From positions 1 to 64,000 of the forward strand of contig JAOSKV010000002.1 of the NCBI GenBank assembly GCA_027493405.1: DNA of 64,000 nucleotides, written 5' to 3'. Position 1 is the first letter of the stretch; each line of letters opens with the position of its first letter. This document shows positions 8,062 through 16,804 of the stretch, piece by piece. The stretch is from FEB-22 sp003105195 (GTDB taxonomy: Bacteria > Pseudomonadota > Alphaproteobacteria > Rhizobiales > Xanthobacteraceae). Both the position numbers and the translations under genes were made by a program. Below the pieces are notes generated by a model. It was given only the letters and a program-made list of their open reading frames with translations. It was not told the DNA's origin and made no database searches.

Positions 8062-9503
8062 ATGGCGACCGAAAACAACCCACCCGGGAGCCCCCGGGCC
8101 AGCGCCGACGCCGCCCCCGCCCACCATCGACCTGAAGGCCAAAGAGATTCCGACCGAGCCCGAGCCCCAGCCGCAATCCGAGAGCGCAACTCCGGTCGAA
8201 ACGACCTCGGAGCCGCCGGCGCCGGCCGGGGCGGCGCGGGGGGGGGGGGCCCGGGGGAAACCCGGGGGGGGCCCCCCCCCCCGCGACGACGTGGCGGAGA
8301 CGCAGGTCGCAGAACCGCCGGCCGGGTCCGGCCATGGCATGGGCGAAGGTCCGCCTGAGCCGCCGCCGCCCTGGCCGGAGAGCCGGCCGCCGCTGCCGTG
8401 GCCGGTGATCGGCGCTGCGCTCGGCAGCGTCGCTGCCGTGCTGGTGCTGTTCCTCGCCTTGTGGTGGCTCGGGGCCTTCTCGCCGCCCGACACGGCGGAG
8501 CTGGAGCGCAAGATCGCGGCCCTGGAGACGCAGCTGCGCGCGGTTGCGGCACGGCCGGCGCCGGCGCCCGATGGGCGCGCGCTGAGCGATCTCACGGCGC
8601 GGATCGACGCGGCCGAGCAGGCGACGCGGCGCCTCGCCGAGATCGAGGCGCGCATCGCCCGCGCCGAGACGGCCGCCGCCGCGCCGCGCGCACCGGCGGC
8701 CGACCCGACGCTCGCGAGCCGGCTCGCCGGGCTGGACGCGACCGTCAAGGCGCTGAACGACGGTCTTGCTGAGCTGCGCAAGCGCGCGGAGGAGAATTCC
8801 GCGGCCGTGCGCGACACTGCGAGCCGCGCCGCGGCGGCCGAGAGCGCGGCGCGCGCGCCGGACCCGGTCGCCCGCGACGAGATCGACACGCTGACGAGCC
8901 GGATCGCCGCGATCGAGACCACGCTCAAGTCGTTCGAGCAGCGGCGTGCCGCCGAGGCCGGCCGCGACCGCGCGGCGCGCTTCGCCGTCGCGGCCGCGTT
9001 GCTGCGCGTCGCCGTGGAGCGCGGCGAGCCCTATCCGGCGGAACTCGCCGCCGTGAAGGCGCTCGGGGCCGATGCGGCGCTCGTCCAGCCGCTCGAAAGC
9101 TTCGCCGAGAAGGGCCTGCCGAGCGCCGAGACGCTCGCGCGCGCTCGGCGGCATCGCGTCCGCGATGCAGGTCGCTGCAAGCGCGCCGTCGCGCGAGGCC
9201 GGCCTGATCGATCGCCTGCAGGCGAATGCCGAACGCCTGGTGCGCATCCGGCCCGTCAACGAGACCGCCGGGGACGACGGTGCGGCCGTGATCGCGCGCG
9301 CCGAGGCCAAGGCGAAGCGCGGCGACCTCGCGGGCGCGCGCGCCGAGCTGACGCAGCTTCCCGAGCGCGCACGGGCGCCGGCGCAGGCCTGGATCCGGCA
9401 GAGCGAGACGCGCGCCGCCGCGCTCGAGGCCGCGCGCAGGCTGTCGGCCGGCGCGCTCGCGGCGCTGGGCGACACGGCACCCGCAGCGAAGGACCAGCAA
9501 TGA
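8062..9503 (+). CDS. COG4223 mitofilin-like inner-membrane protein (frame broken in this sequence)
   Basis: An alanine- and proline-rich N-terminal tail is followed by one membrane helix (PVIGAALGSVAAVLVLFLAL, near 8400-8470) and a long coiled-coil periplasmic region (LERKIAALETQLRAV onward), ending NAERLVRIRPVNET. This is the architecture of the alphaproteobacterial mitofilin-related proteins encoded between hemD and hemY; a link to haem synthesis or cristae-like membranes is inferred from known relatives. The frame shifts twice: once near 8080-8100 just after the ATG (with GGAGACGCAG before it) and once near 9150, where ALGGIASAMQ resumes in another frame. A G/C homopolymer block at 8233-8283 lies between. 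I think these are sequence errors, not decay, because codon usage and both flanks are intact. Confidence 0.75.
8233..8283. other. G/C homopolymer block, probable sequencing artefact
   Basis: About 50 bases made almost only of G runs then C runs, in the middle of the low-complexity N-terminal region of the mitofilin-like gene. Similar blocks occur at 19690-19776 and 33836-33900. Each falls inside a normal gene and replaces expected codons. Confidence 0.6.
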
Positions 9504-11161
9504 TTCGCGTCGCCCTGTTCCTGATCTTCGTCGCGCTGGTCGCGTTGGGGGCCGCCTGGCTCGCCGACCGGCCGGGCGACGTGGTGGTCACCTGGCTCGG
9601 CTATCGCATCGAGACCTCGGTGATGGTCGCGGCGAGCGCGCTCGCGGCGCTGGTCGCGGTCTCGATCCTGTTGTGGTCCCTGCTGCGGCTGCTGATGCGC
9701 TCGCCGCGCGCGGTGCGGCTCACCATGCGCGAGCGGCGCCGGCGCCAGACCCAGCAGGCGATCTCGCGCGGGCTGATCGCGATCGGCGCCGGCGACGCGG
9801 GCACGGCCCAGCGTTTCGCCGCCCAGGCGCAGAAGCTCAATCCGAGCGATCCGCTGACGCTGCTGCTGCAGGCGCAGAACGCGCAGCTCGCGGGCGATCG
9901 GGCAGGGGCGGAGGCGGCGTTCCGCGCCATGGCGGAGCGCTCGGACACGCGGCTGCTCGGATTGCGCGGGCTGTTCGTCGAGGCGCAGCGGCGCAACGAC
10001 GTGACGGCCGCCCAGCGCTACGCGGAGCAGGCCGCGGGGGCCGCGCCCGCGCTCGGCTGGGCCGGGCAGGCGGTGCTCGAGTTCCGCAGCAGCGCCGGGG
10101 ACTGGACCGGGGCGCTCGACACGCTGGAGGAGCAGCGGCGCAGCGGCGCCATCGACAAGGCCCTGTACCGGCGCCGACGCGCCGTGCTGCTCACCGCACG
10201 GGCGCTCGCCGAGGAGGCGCACGACCGCGCGCGGGCGACCGCCGTGGAGGCGACGCGGCTCGCGCCCGATCTGGTGCCGGCCGCGGTGCTGGCCGGCCGC
10301 CTGCTCGCCGACAATGGCGAGGTGCGCAAGGCCGCCAAGATCCTGGAGACCGCCTGGGCGGCGCATCCGCATCCGGACATCGCCGAGACCTACGCCAATG
10401 TGCGGGTCTCGGCCTCGGCGCGCGAGCGCCTCGCGCGGGTCGAGACGCTGGCGCGCATCCGCGAGCGGGACGGGGAAGCCGCGATCGCGGTCGCGCGTGC
10501 CGCGATCGACGCGCGCGAGTTCGCGGCGGCGCGGGCGGCGCTCGCGCCGCTGATGGAACGGCCGCAGCGGCGCGTCGCCCTGATCATGGCGGAGCTCGAG
10601 GAGATCGAGCACGGCGACGAGGGCCGCGCGCGCGAGTGGATGGCGCGGGCACTGCGGGCGAGCCCGGACCCGGCCTGGACCGCCGACGGCTATGTCTCGG
10701 ATCGCTGGCTGCCGCTCTCGCCGGTGACGGGCCGGCTCGATGCCTTCGAATGGCGCGTCCCGCTGGAGCTCGGCGAAACGGCGCGGCTCGAGGCCGAAAC
10801 CGCGCGCGTGATCGAGGCGCTGAAGGAGCCGGAGGGTGCTGTGGACGAGCCTCCCGTGATCGAGGCGAAACCGGAGCCGCCGCGCGAGGCCCGAGCCCCG
10901 CGCGAGGGTCCCGCCGAGCCGCCTCGCGAGGCCGCGGCGAAGCCGGTGGCCCGCGAGGTTCCGGCCGCGCTGGCGGCGGCTGCCGGCGCCGCCGGGGCGG
11001 CAAGCCCCGCGGCCGCGAGCTCTCGCAGCGAGCCCGCCGAGCCGATCATCCCCTATATCCATGTCCCGGACGACCCGGGGACCGACGCCGAGCTGGACCA
11101 GGATCTCGAGGTCGAACCCCGATCCGAAGGCTGGCAACGATTCCGTCAGATTTTTCGCTGA
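9500..11161 (+). CDS. hemY: HemY-like TPR protein of the haem operon
   Basis: A 553-residue protein with two N-terminal membrane helices (residues about 3-22 and 42-62), a basic loop, the HemY N-terminal domain (GDVVVTWLGYRIETSV) and TPR-like helical repeats, followed by a Pro/Ala/Glu-rich tail ending FRQIFR. This is the HemY family seen at the end of proteobacterial hem operons. Its biochemical role is unclear and it is not the Bacillus oxidase of the same name. The start ATG overlaps the stop of the preceding gene (ATGA). Confidence 0.9.
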   Translation: MIRVALFLIFVALVALGAAWLADRPGDVVVTWLGYRIETSVMVAASALAALVAVSILLWSLLRLLMRSPRAVRLTMRERRRRQTQQAISRGLIAIGAGDAGTAQRFAAQAQKLNPSDPLTLLLQAQNAQLAGDRAGAEAAFRAMAERSDTRLLGLRGLFVEAQRRNDVTAAQRYAEQAAGAAPALGWAGQAVLEFRSSAGDWTGALDTLEEQRRSGAIDKALYRRRRAVLLTARALAEEAHDRARATAVEATRLAPDLVPAAVLAGRLLADNGEVRKAAKILETAWAAHPHPDIAETYANVRVSASARERLARVETLARIRERDGEAAIAVARAAIDAREFAAARAALAPLMERPQRRVALIMAELEEIEHGDEGRAREWMARALRASPDPAWTADGYVSDRWLPLSPVTGRLDAFEWRVPLELGETARLEAETARVIEALKEPEGAVDEPPVIEAKPEPPREARAPREGPAEPPREAAAKPVAREVPAALAAAAGAAGAASPAAASSRSEPAEPIIPYIHVPDDPGTDAELDQDLEVEPRSEGWQRFRQIFR

Positions 11162-11170
11162 TACCAGGCG

Positions 11171-11186
11171 GGTCCGGAAACGGACC
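11171..11186 (+). terminator. short hairpin after hemY (possible terminator)
   Basis: GGTCCG-GAAA-CGGACC forms a 6-bp stem with a GAAA tetraloop 10 bp after the hemY stop. No U-tract follows, so it is at best a weak or factor-assisted terminator. Confidence 0.3.
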
Positions 11187-11312
11187 GGCCGGTCGCGCGT
11201 ACCCTTCGGGGATGCGGCCGGTCGTCGGGTCCTCGCAAGGCGCCGGTCGGAACCATCCACCCCGCCCGCGCCTTGCGAATCCGGCCCCCGGGCAGTATCA
11301 CGGGCCCGGAAA

Positions 11313-11388
11313 GCCGCGGTAGCTCAGCTGGTAGAGCAACGCATTCGTAATGCGTGGGTCGGGGGTTCGAATCCCTTCCGCGGCACCA
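11313..11388 (+). tRNA. tRNA-Thr (anticodon CGT)
   Basis: The 76-nt cloverleaf is complete. The acceptor stem is GCCGCGG with CCGCGGC, the D stem GCTC/GAGC, the anticodon stem ACGCA/TGCGT with loop TTCGTAA (anticodon CGT, reading ACG), and the T loop TTCGAAT. The T stem has two G-U pairs. CCA is encoded. The gene is followed within 45 bp by an insertion-sequence remnant. Confidence 0.97.
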
Positions 11389-11431
11389 TTCTGGCGCGGT
11401 CCGGCCCGGACACATGGGTGACAGAACGTAC

Positions 11432-11790
11432 CTAGGACATGGGTGACAACCTCGGGCCGAACGGGTTCTCGAGGGGCCGCAGGGTTTTTTGCTCCAGGTC
11501 GATGTGTCCCAGATCGTAGTGCACGAAGCTGACGATCCAAATGCCGTCGTCGACCTCCTTGATGCCGAGCCGCTGGCCGGGATGTCGCGGTCGTGGACAG
11601 AGGGTATTGCAGCTCGGGGAGCCCGCGATAGGGGCGCGGTGAGGCGGTATAGACCTCGGCCGGGCACTGCATGGCGAGCGCCTCGTGCGGGCGTTCGGCG
11701 TTGAACTCGTTCCTGAAGGCGTCGAACCTAGCGTGCTGCAGCGTATTGGCGCCTGACGGTTGCGTTGCCTCTCTTTTCAGGGTGAGATGC
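11432..11790 (-). pseudogene. IS481-family transposase remnant (C-terminal third)
   Basis: The minus strand encodes THLTLKREATQPSGANTLQ, then FDAFRNEFNAERPHEALAM and CPAEVYTASPRPYRGLPELQYP. After a frame change it continues LGIKEVDDGIWIVSFVHYDL, DLEQKTLRPLENPFGPR and a stop at 11432. This is the C-terminal end of the integrase-core transposase of IS481-like elements; the N-terminal helix-turn-helix and first catalytic acids are missing. Two copies of a GACA(C)ATGGGTGAC motif at 11409-11446 may be element-end remains. It lies directly after the tRNA-Thr gene. Confidence 0.85.
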
Positions 11791-11838
11791 GTGCGCCCTT
11801 CTCTCGGGAAGGGCAGAGAGATTGCGAAGACCCTTCCC

Positions 11839-13194
11839 TCATCGCATCGCGAATAGTTCCTGGTGGAAGCGCTCGGCCACGCGCAGGTCGTGCCGGGCAA
11901 AATCATTCCGCAGCGCCGCGCCGAACCCGGACGGTCCGCAGAACCAGATGCTAGCCTCGCGCCAGTCAGGCACGGCGTCGCGGATGCGCTCGCCGCTGAG
12001 CAGGCCATCGCGGGGATCGTGCAGGATGTGCACGCGCACGCCCGCGGCCTCGGCGTCCGCGCGCAGCTTCGAGATCGCCTCCTCGCTGTAGTCGAGCGTC
12101 GTGTGAAAGAGATCGACGGTCTGCGCGCGGGGCCGGCCCGAATAGGCTTTTCGATCCAAAGCGAGCTGCTTCATGCGGGCAATGAAGGGCGTAATTCCAA
12201 TGCCGCCGCCGATCCAGATCTGTCGGGGCCGGTCGTCGTCGAAAGTGAAGCAGCCATAGGGGCCCTCGACGTTCACGGGCTGGCCGATGCGCAGCGCCTC
12301 GGGCAGGCGCCGTGTGTAGTCGCCGAGCTGCTTGGTGATGAACATGAGCCGGTGCTCGGACGGTTCCCAGGCGGAGGCTATGGTGAAGGGGTGAGCTCCT
12401 TCGGTCTCGTCGGTCGTGACGAAGGCGAATTGTCCGGGTTTGTGCCCAGGCCAGCCGTGCGGGACGTCGATCTCGCCTTCGAGCACTCGAAGGCTCGGAT
12501 AATAGTTCAGCCTGATGATCGTGCCGTCCGCTAGCCGGCCGGCGCCGACGCGCCGAAGGAGCACGACGATGGCAGCCCATGTTCCATAGGCGAGCAGGAT
12601 CGCCATTACGATGCCGAGCGGCGAGGCCCAGTAGGAGAAGCTCAGCAGCACCACGGAGTGAAAGACCAGCACCAAGTAGGCGACTGCGAGCACGCGATGG
12701 GTCTTGTAGAAGAGGCGATAGGGGATGCGGTGGATGAGCGCCACCGCGATCAGCAGCACCGCAGCATAGAACGCCCATTCGCCGAGCCCCTCGGCCGGCT
12801 CGCGCAGCGTCGTGAGAAACTGCTCGATCGGATTGGCGAGGGTGGGCCGTGGTCCGTGCCGCGGTCGCTCCATCCAGCCAAGGCGTACGGCCCATTTCGG
12901 TCCCTCCGCCCATAGCCAGTGGGTGACCGCGAGGACAAGTCCGCCGATGCCGAGCCACTTGTGAAGGCGGTACATCTTGTCGAGACCACCGAGCCATCGT
13001 TCCGGCCAGCGCGGGCGCAGGGCGAGGATCATCGCCAAGCTCATGCATCCCATCGCCAGCGCGCCGCTGAGCTGGACCATCGACCCGCGCAGGCCGAGGA
13101 AGCCGGCGGGTTGCAGGGCGAGGGGATCGGCGACCAGCCACACACCGGCCAGAAATGCCAGCGCGCCCCAGAATGCGATCTTGATGTGCGCCAT
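11839..13194 (-). CDS. ferric reductase-like transmembrane flavoprotein (ferredoxin-reductase-type C-terminus)
   Basis: The N-terminal half (residues 1-220) has about six membrane helices with paired His residues (RLHKWLGIGGLVLAVTHW, YKTHRVLAVAYLVLVFHS) that would hold haem as in FRE/NOX proteins. The C-terminal half has an FAD-binding barrel with HPFTIAS, then GGGIGITPFIARM and WFCGPSGFG for NAD(P)H. It should pass electrons from NAD(P)H through FAD and haem across the inner membrane; the acceptor is unknown. Length (451) is normal. It stands alone between an IS remnant and an apparently broken small gene. Confidence 0.88.
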   Translation of the reverse strand: MAHIKIAFWGALAFLAGVWLVADPLALQPAGFLGLRGSMVQLSGALAMGCMSLAMILALRPRWPERWLGGLDKMYRLHKWLGIGGLVLAVTHWLWAEGPKWAVRLGWMERPRHGPRPTLANPIEQFLTTLREPAEGLGEWAFYAAVLLIAVALIHRIPYRLFYKTHRVLAVAYLVLVFHSVVLLSFSYWASPLGIVMAILLAYGTWAAIVVLLRRVGAGRLADGTIIRLNYYPSLRVLEGEIDVPHGWPGHKPGQFAFVTTDETEGAHPFTIASAWEPSEHRLMFITKQLGDYTRRLPEALRIGQPVNVEGPYGCFTFDDDRPRQIWIGGGIGITPFIARMKQLALDRKAYSGRPRAQTVDLFHTTLDYSEEAISKLRADAEAAGVRVHILHDPRDGLLSGERIRDAVPDWREASIWFCGPSGFGAALRNDFARHDLRVAERFHQELFAMR

Positions 13195-13315
13195 CAGGCT
13201 TTCCCGCGCGGCAATGCGGCCCCTCGAGCGGCCGATTTCTCAAGCAGCCGTTCTGCTATCGGAAACCCGCCGCAACGGTCATTGACCGTTGTCAACATCA
13301 ACTGTCACCCCTCTC

Positions 13316-13502
13316 TCAGGAGCGGCACTCCGCCTCCACCAGTTCATCCACGCTCAGCGGCTTGAAGGCGCGCCAACCGCCGTCGTCGATGGCGACGGCG
13401 GATGCGGCCGCCCGGGGCGGCGTCCCAGGCAATGATGCTCTCGACCTGGTAGGCGAAGCCGTCTGGTCCGCGGCGACATGGAAGAGGTTTGAAAGTTGGC
13501 AT
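13316..13502 (-). pseudogene. small hypothetical gene with an apparent frameshift
   Basis: From the ATG at 13502 the minus strand reads MPTFKPLPCRRGPDGFAYQV, then ESIIAWDAAPG. In a neighbouring frame it continues AVAIDDGGWRAFKPLSVDEL and ends VEAECRS at 13316. Together they would make a protein of about 62 residues. I do not recognise it. The frame change falls in a GC-rich run near 13405, so it may be a base error. Confidence 0.35.
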
Positions 13503-13519
13503 GACGACGGGTGGTCGCG

Positions 13520-13972
13520 ATGACGAGACGCGTGCATGCGCTGGCCTTGATGATCGGCATCGGTTTCGGCCTCGCCACGGCGGCGGCCGCGGCGCCGCTG
13601 CCGCCGTTCCGGCCGGTGGATGTCTGCGGCGCCGTGGTGGAGCGGGTTTGGGTCCCGGCCGAGACACGGCGCGGACAACCCGGAATGTCGGGCAGCCTCG
13701 GGCGCGACCGCACCTTCCTGGCGCATCTGCGGCTCGTGCTCGAATCCTACACGGGCATCGACGCCGCAACCGCGCGGCGGATCAATTTCCTGCTCGGCGC
13801 CGGTGTCGGCAGGGGCGATCCGCAGCGTCTGCAGATTCGCCTGCCGACCGATGATCCCGCGTGGCTGACGGGCGTGCGGCGCATCTGCGTCGAAGGGTTC
13901 AGCATCAGCGGCGACGAGGGCGGCACCTGGACCAGCTTCCGGCGCGCAACAGCTGCACCGGGCCCGGACTGA
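13520..13972 (+). CDS. hypothetical secreted protein
   Basis: A 150-residue protein that opens with MTRRVHALALMIGIGFGLAT and AAAAAPLPPF, a clear Sec signal peptide with cleavage likely near residue 23. The mature part has two Cys residues (VDVCGAVVERVW and RRICVEGFSI) that could pair in the periplasm, and no motif that I know. A GTG three codons upstream (13511) is an alternative start. It overlaps nothing and diverges from the small broken gene on its left. Confidence 0.6.
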   Translation: MTRRVHALALMIGIGFGLATAAAAAPLPPFRPVDVCGAVVERVWVPAETRRGQPGMSGSLGRDRTFLAHLRLVLESYTGIDAATARRINFLLGAGVGRGDPQRLQIRLPTDDPAWLTGVRRICVEGFSISGDEGGTWTSFRRATAAPGPD

Positions 13973-14003
13973 ACGGCACCCGTCTCTCGGGCCACCTGAT
14001 GTC

Positions 14004-14115
14004 TCAGAGCTTCCAGCGGATCGGCGGGTCGACCGAGATCTGGTAGCTCTGCGGCTTCGGCTTCGCCAGGGTCGCGCCTCCGAGAGAAGCGACTTCGAAC
14101 GGGCGGAGATCAGGC
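14004..14115 (-). pseudogene. C-terminal remnant of an unknown gene
   Basis: The minus strand reads PPDLRPFEVASLGGATLAKP, then KPQSYQISVDPPIRWKL and a stop at 14004. It has the codon bias of a real gene end but no start, and the upstream sequence switches into the intergenic repeat. No family is recognised. Confidence 0.3.
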
Positions 14116-14120
14116 GGGCA

Positions 14121-14933
14121 TCAGCGATACTCCGGCCCGGGCTTGCGTGGCCTACTCCCTCCCCGGCTTGCGGGGGAGGGTCGGGGAGGGGGTGCCGCTT
14201 GCTCGGGGTGTGCCGCGGCCCCTCCCTGTCCCTCCTCCGCAAGCCGGGGAGGGGACCGTGTGGCGCCCATCTTCGCGACATCGACGCCCCGCAGGAACAC
14301 CCGCACCGCGCCCGTGGCGATCTCGTCGAGGGTGAGGCGGTCGCCGGGGCGGTACCACTGGCCGACCCAGTTGACGGCGCCGAGCACGAGGAGGCGGGCG
14401 AGCTTGGCGTCGCCGGCGACGAGGCCCTTGCGGGCGAGCTCGTCGATCAGGTCCTGCCAGAGCGCGTCGTAGCGGTCCTTCACGGCGACGATGCGCCGGC
14501 GGCCGGCGGCGTCGAGGGAGCGCCAGTCGTAGAGCAGCACCGGGATGAAGTCGTTGCCGTCCTCCAGGATGGTGCCGAGATGGACGCGGATCAGCCGTTC
14601 GAGCTTGCGCTCGGGGGGCAGGGCGAGAGCCATCACGGCCTCGGTGCGGCGCAGGCCCTCGGTCAGGCCCTGCTCCATCACGGCCGCCAACATCTCCTGC
14701 TTGGTCTTGAAATGATAGAAGGGGCTGCCCGAATGCATGCCGGCCGCCGCCGAGATGTCGCGGATGGTGGTGCCGTCGAATCCCTTCTCGCGGAACAGGC
14801 GGGCGCAGACCCGCAGCAACTCCTCGCGGCGGTTGCTCTCGTTGTTGCGGCGGGCTCGTGGCTTGCGCGGGCCCTTGTCCGAAAGCCGCGCCCCATCTTT
14901 CGGGGCCATGCGCTTGCGCTCGGCGGCGACCAT
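14121..14933 (-). CDS. TetR-family regulator of the atu-like cluster
   Basis: A helix-turn-helix follows a basic N-terminal tail: ELLRVCARLFREKGFDGTTI, RDISAAAGMHSGSPFYHF, KTKQEMLAAV, as in TetR/AcrR proteins. The ligand domain follows. The last 50 or so residues (SPPRLAEEGQGGAAAHPEQA and on) are read from a palindromic intergenic repeat that has inserted into or replaced the original 3' end, so the C-terminus is secondary. The ATG at 14933 overlaps the stop of the small AtuA-domain gene. By position it matches atuR of Pseudomonas. I infer it binds the TACCAAGCA/TGCTTGGTA palindromes near 16740 and 32058, probably responding to an acyl-CoA. Confidence 0.85.
   Translation of the reverse strand: MVAAERKRMAPKDGARLSDKGPRKPRARRNNESNRREELLRVCARLFREKGFDGTTIRDISAAAGMHSGSPFYHFKTKQEMLAAVMEQGLTEGLRRTEAVMALALPPERKLERLIRVHLGTILEDGNDFIPVLLYDWRSLDAAGRRRIVAVKDRYDALWQDLIDELARKGLVAGDAKLARLLVLGAVNWVGQWYRPGDRLTLDEIATGAVRVFLRGVDVAKMGATRSPPRLAEEGQGGAAAHPEQAAPPPRPSPASRGGSRPRKPGPEYR
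14152..14255. repeat. palindromic repeat pair (CCCTCCCCGGCTTGCGGGGGAGGG)
   Basis: Two inverted units of the CTCCCC-GC-TTGC-GGGGGAGG type face each other across about 55 bp. The same family is at 23497-23596 and a related hairpin at 57152-57177. Here it is translated as the tail of the TetR protein. Confidence 0.75.
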
Positions 14934-15271
14934 CACGCCCCCAGTCGCGGCAGGTCCGCGGGTGCCTCGATCTCCATGCGCAGCAGCGCGGCCGCGATGG
15001 TCTTGCCGAGATTGTCCATGCGCAGCGAGCGGGCGGCGCCGCCCTCGAGCGCACCGTTGAGCACGATCTTGAGCGCGAGCAGGTTGTCGAGCCGATAGAC
15101 CTCGACCGGGCCCGCGCAGATCGCGGCGAAATGCGCGGCGACGCGTTCGGCCGTCACCTCGCGCGCGAGCACCCGGTAGGTCGGCGCGTCATAGGCGAAC
15201 AGCCCGATATCGGCACGGTCGGCCTTGTCGCCGCTGCGCGCATGGGCGATCCGCCACAGCCCGACCTTCAT
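14933..15271 (-). CDS. AtuA C-terminal-domain-like small protein
   Basis: The 112-residue product begins MKVGLWRIAHARSGDKADRA, then DIGLFAYDAPTY, and holds VEVYRLDNLLALKIVLNGAL and LRMDNLGKTIAAALLRMEIE. This matches the small domain that follows the main AtuA domain in acyclic-terpene-utilisation proteins and is often encoded as a separate gene. Its ATG overlaps the stop of the main AtuA gene (ATGA), so the two are co-translated. Function is unknown; by context it works with AtuA in branched acyl-CoA breakdown. Confidence 0.8.
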   Translation of the reverse strand: MKVGLWRIAHARSGDKADRADIGLFAYDAPTYRVLAREVTAERVAAHFAAICAGPVEVYRLDNLLALKIVLNGALEGGAARSLRMDNLGKTIAAALLRMEIEAPADLPRLGA

Positions 15272-16681
15272 GCCACGGCCTCCACGTCGATCTCGATGTC
15301 GGGCTCGATCAGCGCGCGCTCCACCAGCGTCGGCCAGATGCCGAGCAGCTCCTTGGGGTCGATGCGTGAAGCCGCGGTGGGGGGGGGAAACCCTGGCGCG
15401 CTCGATGCCGTGAAAGCCGCCCGCATAGGGGGGCCCGGAGAGGCCGAGCCAGGGGAAGAGCCGGCCGAAGCCCTCGGCGATGCGACGGTTGGAGGTGCGC
15501 ACCGTCATGCGCAGGAAGCACTCGTTGAGGTCGTCGCGATGCGCGGGATCCGCATGAGCGCCGAGCAGGGAATCGTAGCCGATGAACTCGATATTGGCGT
15601 CCTCGGCGGGCCAGCCGCGCTCGGCCATCAGGCCCTTGATGATCTCGGCGCTGCGCACGCATTTGGCATGGGCGTCGGGCCAGGAGAAGCCGATCACGCC
15701 CGTGCCCATCCAGCCGTCGTGATAGCCGGCCACGACCTTCAGGGTGTCGGGACGCCTGGCGCCGGTGGCACCCGCGATGCGCACCCGGTCATCGCCTTCG
15801 TCGTCGAGGCGCAGCGTTCCCATGTCGAGCACCACGTCCGGGGAGACATAGGCGTGCGGGTCGTGCACCTCGTAGAGCAGCTGCTGGCGCAGGGTGTCGA
15901 AGGAGATCCGGCCGCCGGTGCCGGGCGCCTTGGTGATCACGGCCGTGCCGTCTTCGAACACCTCGGCGATCGGATAGCCGATGTGCAGGAGGTCGGGGAT
16001 CCTCGCCCATTCGCCGGCGGAGCCGAAATTGCCGCCGCTCGCCTGGCCGGAGCATTCCAGCAGGTGGCCGACCACGAGGCCCTGGGCGAGGCGGTCCCAG
16101 TCGTCCCAGCGCCAGCCGAGCTCGTGCACGATCGGCCCGAGCGAGAGCGCGGCGTCGGCGACCCGGCCTGTGAGCACGATGTCGGTGCCCTGCGCGAGGG
16201 CCTCGGCAATCGGCCGGGCGCCCAGATAGGCATTGGCGAACACGAGCCGGTCGCGCACGGTCGCGATGTCGGCGCCCGTGTCCATGTGGGCCAGGGCCTC
16301 GCCACGCCCCCGCAACGCCTCGAAGCGCTGCAGCACCGAATCGCCCGTCACCACCGCGATGCGCGCGCGCCACCCCTGGTCGCGGAAGGCGCGGGCGAGC
16401 GCCTCGCGCGCACCCTCGGGGTTGAGGCCGCCGGCATTGAGGACGAACTTGACGCCGTGCCGGGCCGCCAGCGGCCACAGGTCCAGGAGCATCGGCACGG
16501 CGTCGCGCGCGAAGCCCGCGGACTGCTCCTTCTGCCGGTCCTTCTGCAGGATCGCCAGGGTCAGCTCGGCGAGGTGGTCCGAGGCGATGTAGCGGACTCC
16601 GCCGCGCTCGATCGAGGCGCGAACGGGACGCCAGGAATCGCCGTAGAAGCCGAGGCCGGCGCCGATGCGGACGGACTTCAT
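15268..16681 (-). CDS. AtuA-like protein (DUF1446), frameshifted near 15380
   Basis: The protein opens MKSVRIGAGLGFYGDSWRPV and carries YIASDHLAELTLAIL, NAGGLNPEGAREAL, DIVLTGRVADAAL, ECSGQASGGNFG and GRISFDTLRQQLLYEV, the main domain of the AtuA family, needed for acyclic terpene use in Pseudomonas but of unknown chemistry. A run of ten Gs at about 15378-15387 puts the frame off. After it, RIDPKELLGIWPTLVERALI and EPDIEIDVEAVA end at 15268 in another frame. The original frame reads on into the next gene by chance, which makes the two look fused. I take the shift to be a base-count error in the G run. First gene of the leftward AtuA-AtuA2-TetR operon. Confidence 0.85.
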
Positions 16682-16729
16682 CGCAGCCTAGAGCGCGCTC
16701 ATGTGCGCAAAAGCTAGGCTTGCGCTTTC

Positions 16730-16750
16730 AAAAAAGCAAATGCTTGGTAC
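16730..16750. promoter_or_regulatory. TetR-type operator, half-conserved
   Basis: The sequence AAGCAAATGCTTGGTA at 16734-16749 matches the right side and centre of the perfect palindrome at 32049-32068. The left arm is degraded to an A run. It lies in the 123-bp gap between the divergent AtuA and LivH starts, where one repressor could control both operons. Confidence 0.65.
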
Positions 16751-16804
16751 TATGCCGCAACGACGAGCGGCCGCCACGATGCGTGCCGCCAGGGGGGAGA
16801 TTAC

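Noticed and set aside
7880..11260. 1126-codon open frame on the minus strand across hemD-hemY
   Set aside because: It is the shadow of the haem operon in very GC-rich DNA; composition is Arg/Ala/Gly-rich with no domain, and the plus-strand genes are clear.
12977..13285. Small plus-strand genes upstream of the ferric-reductase gene
   Set aside because: They are antisense to its N-terminal helices and have no ribosome site or conserved motif.
13316..14281. 321-codon minus-strand frame
   Set aside because: It strings together repeat sequence and an antisense copy of the secreted-protein gene; only its last 20 codons look coding, reported as a small broken gene.
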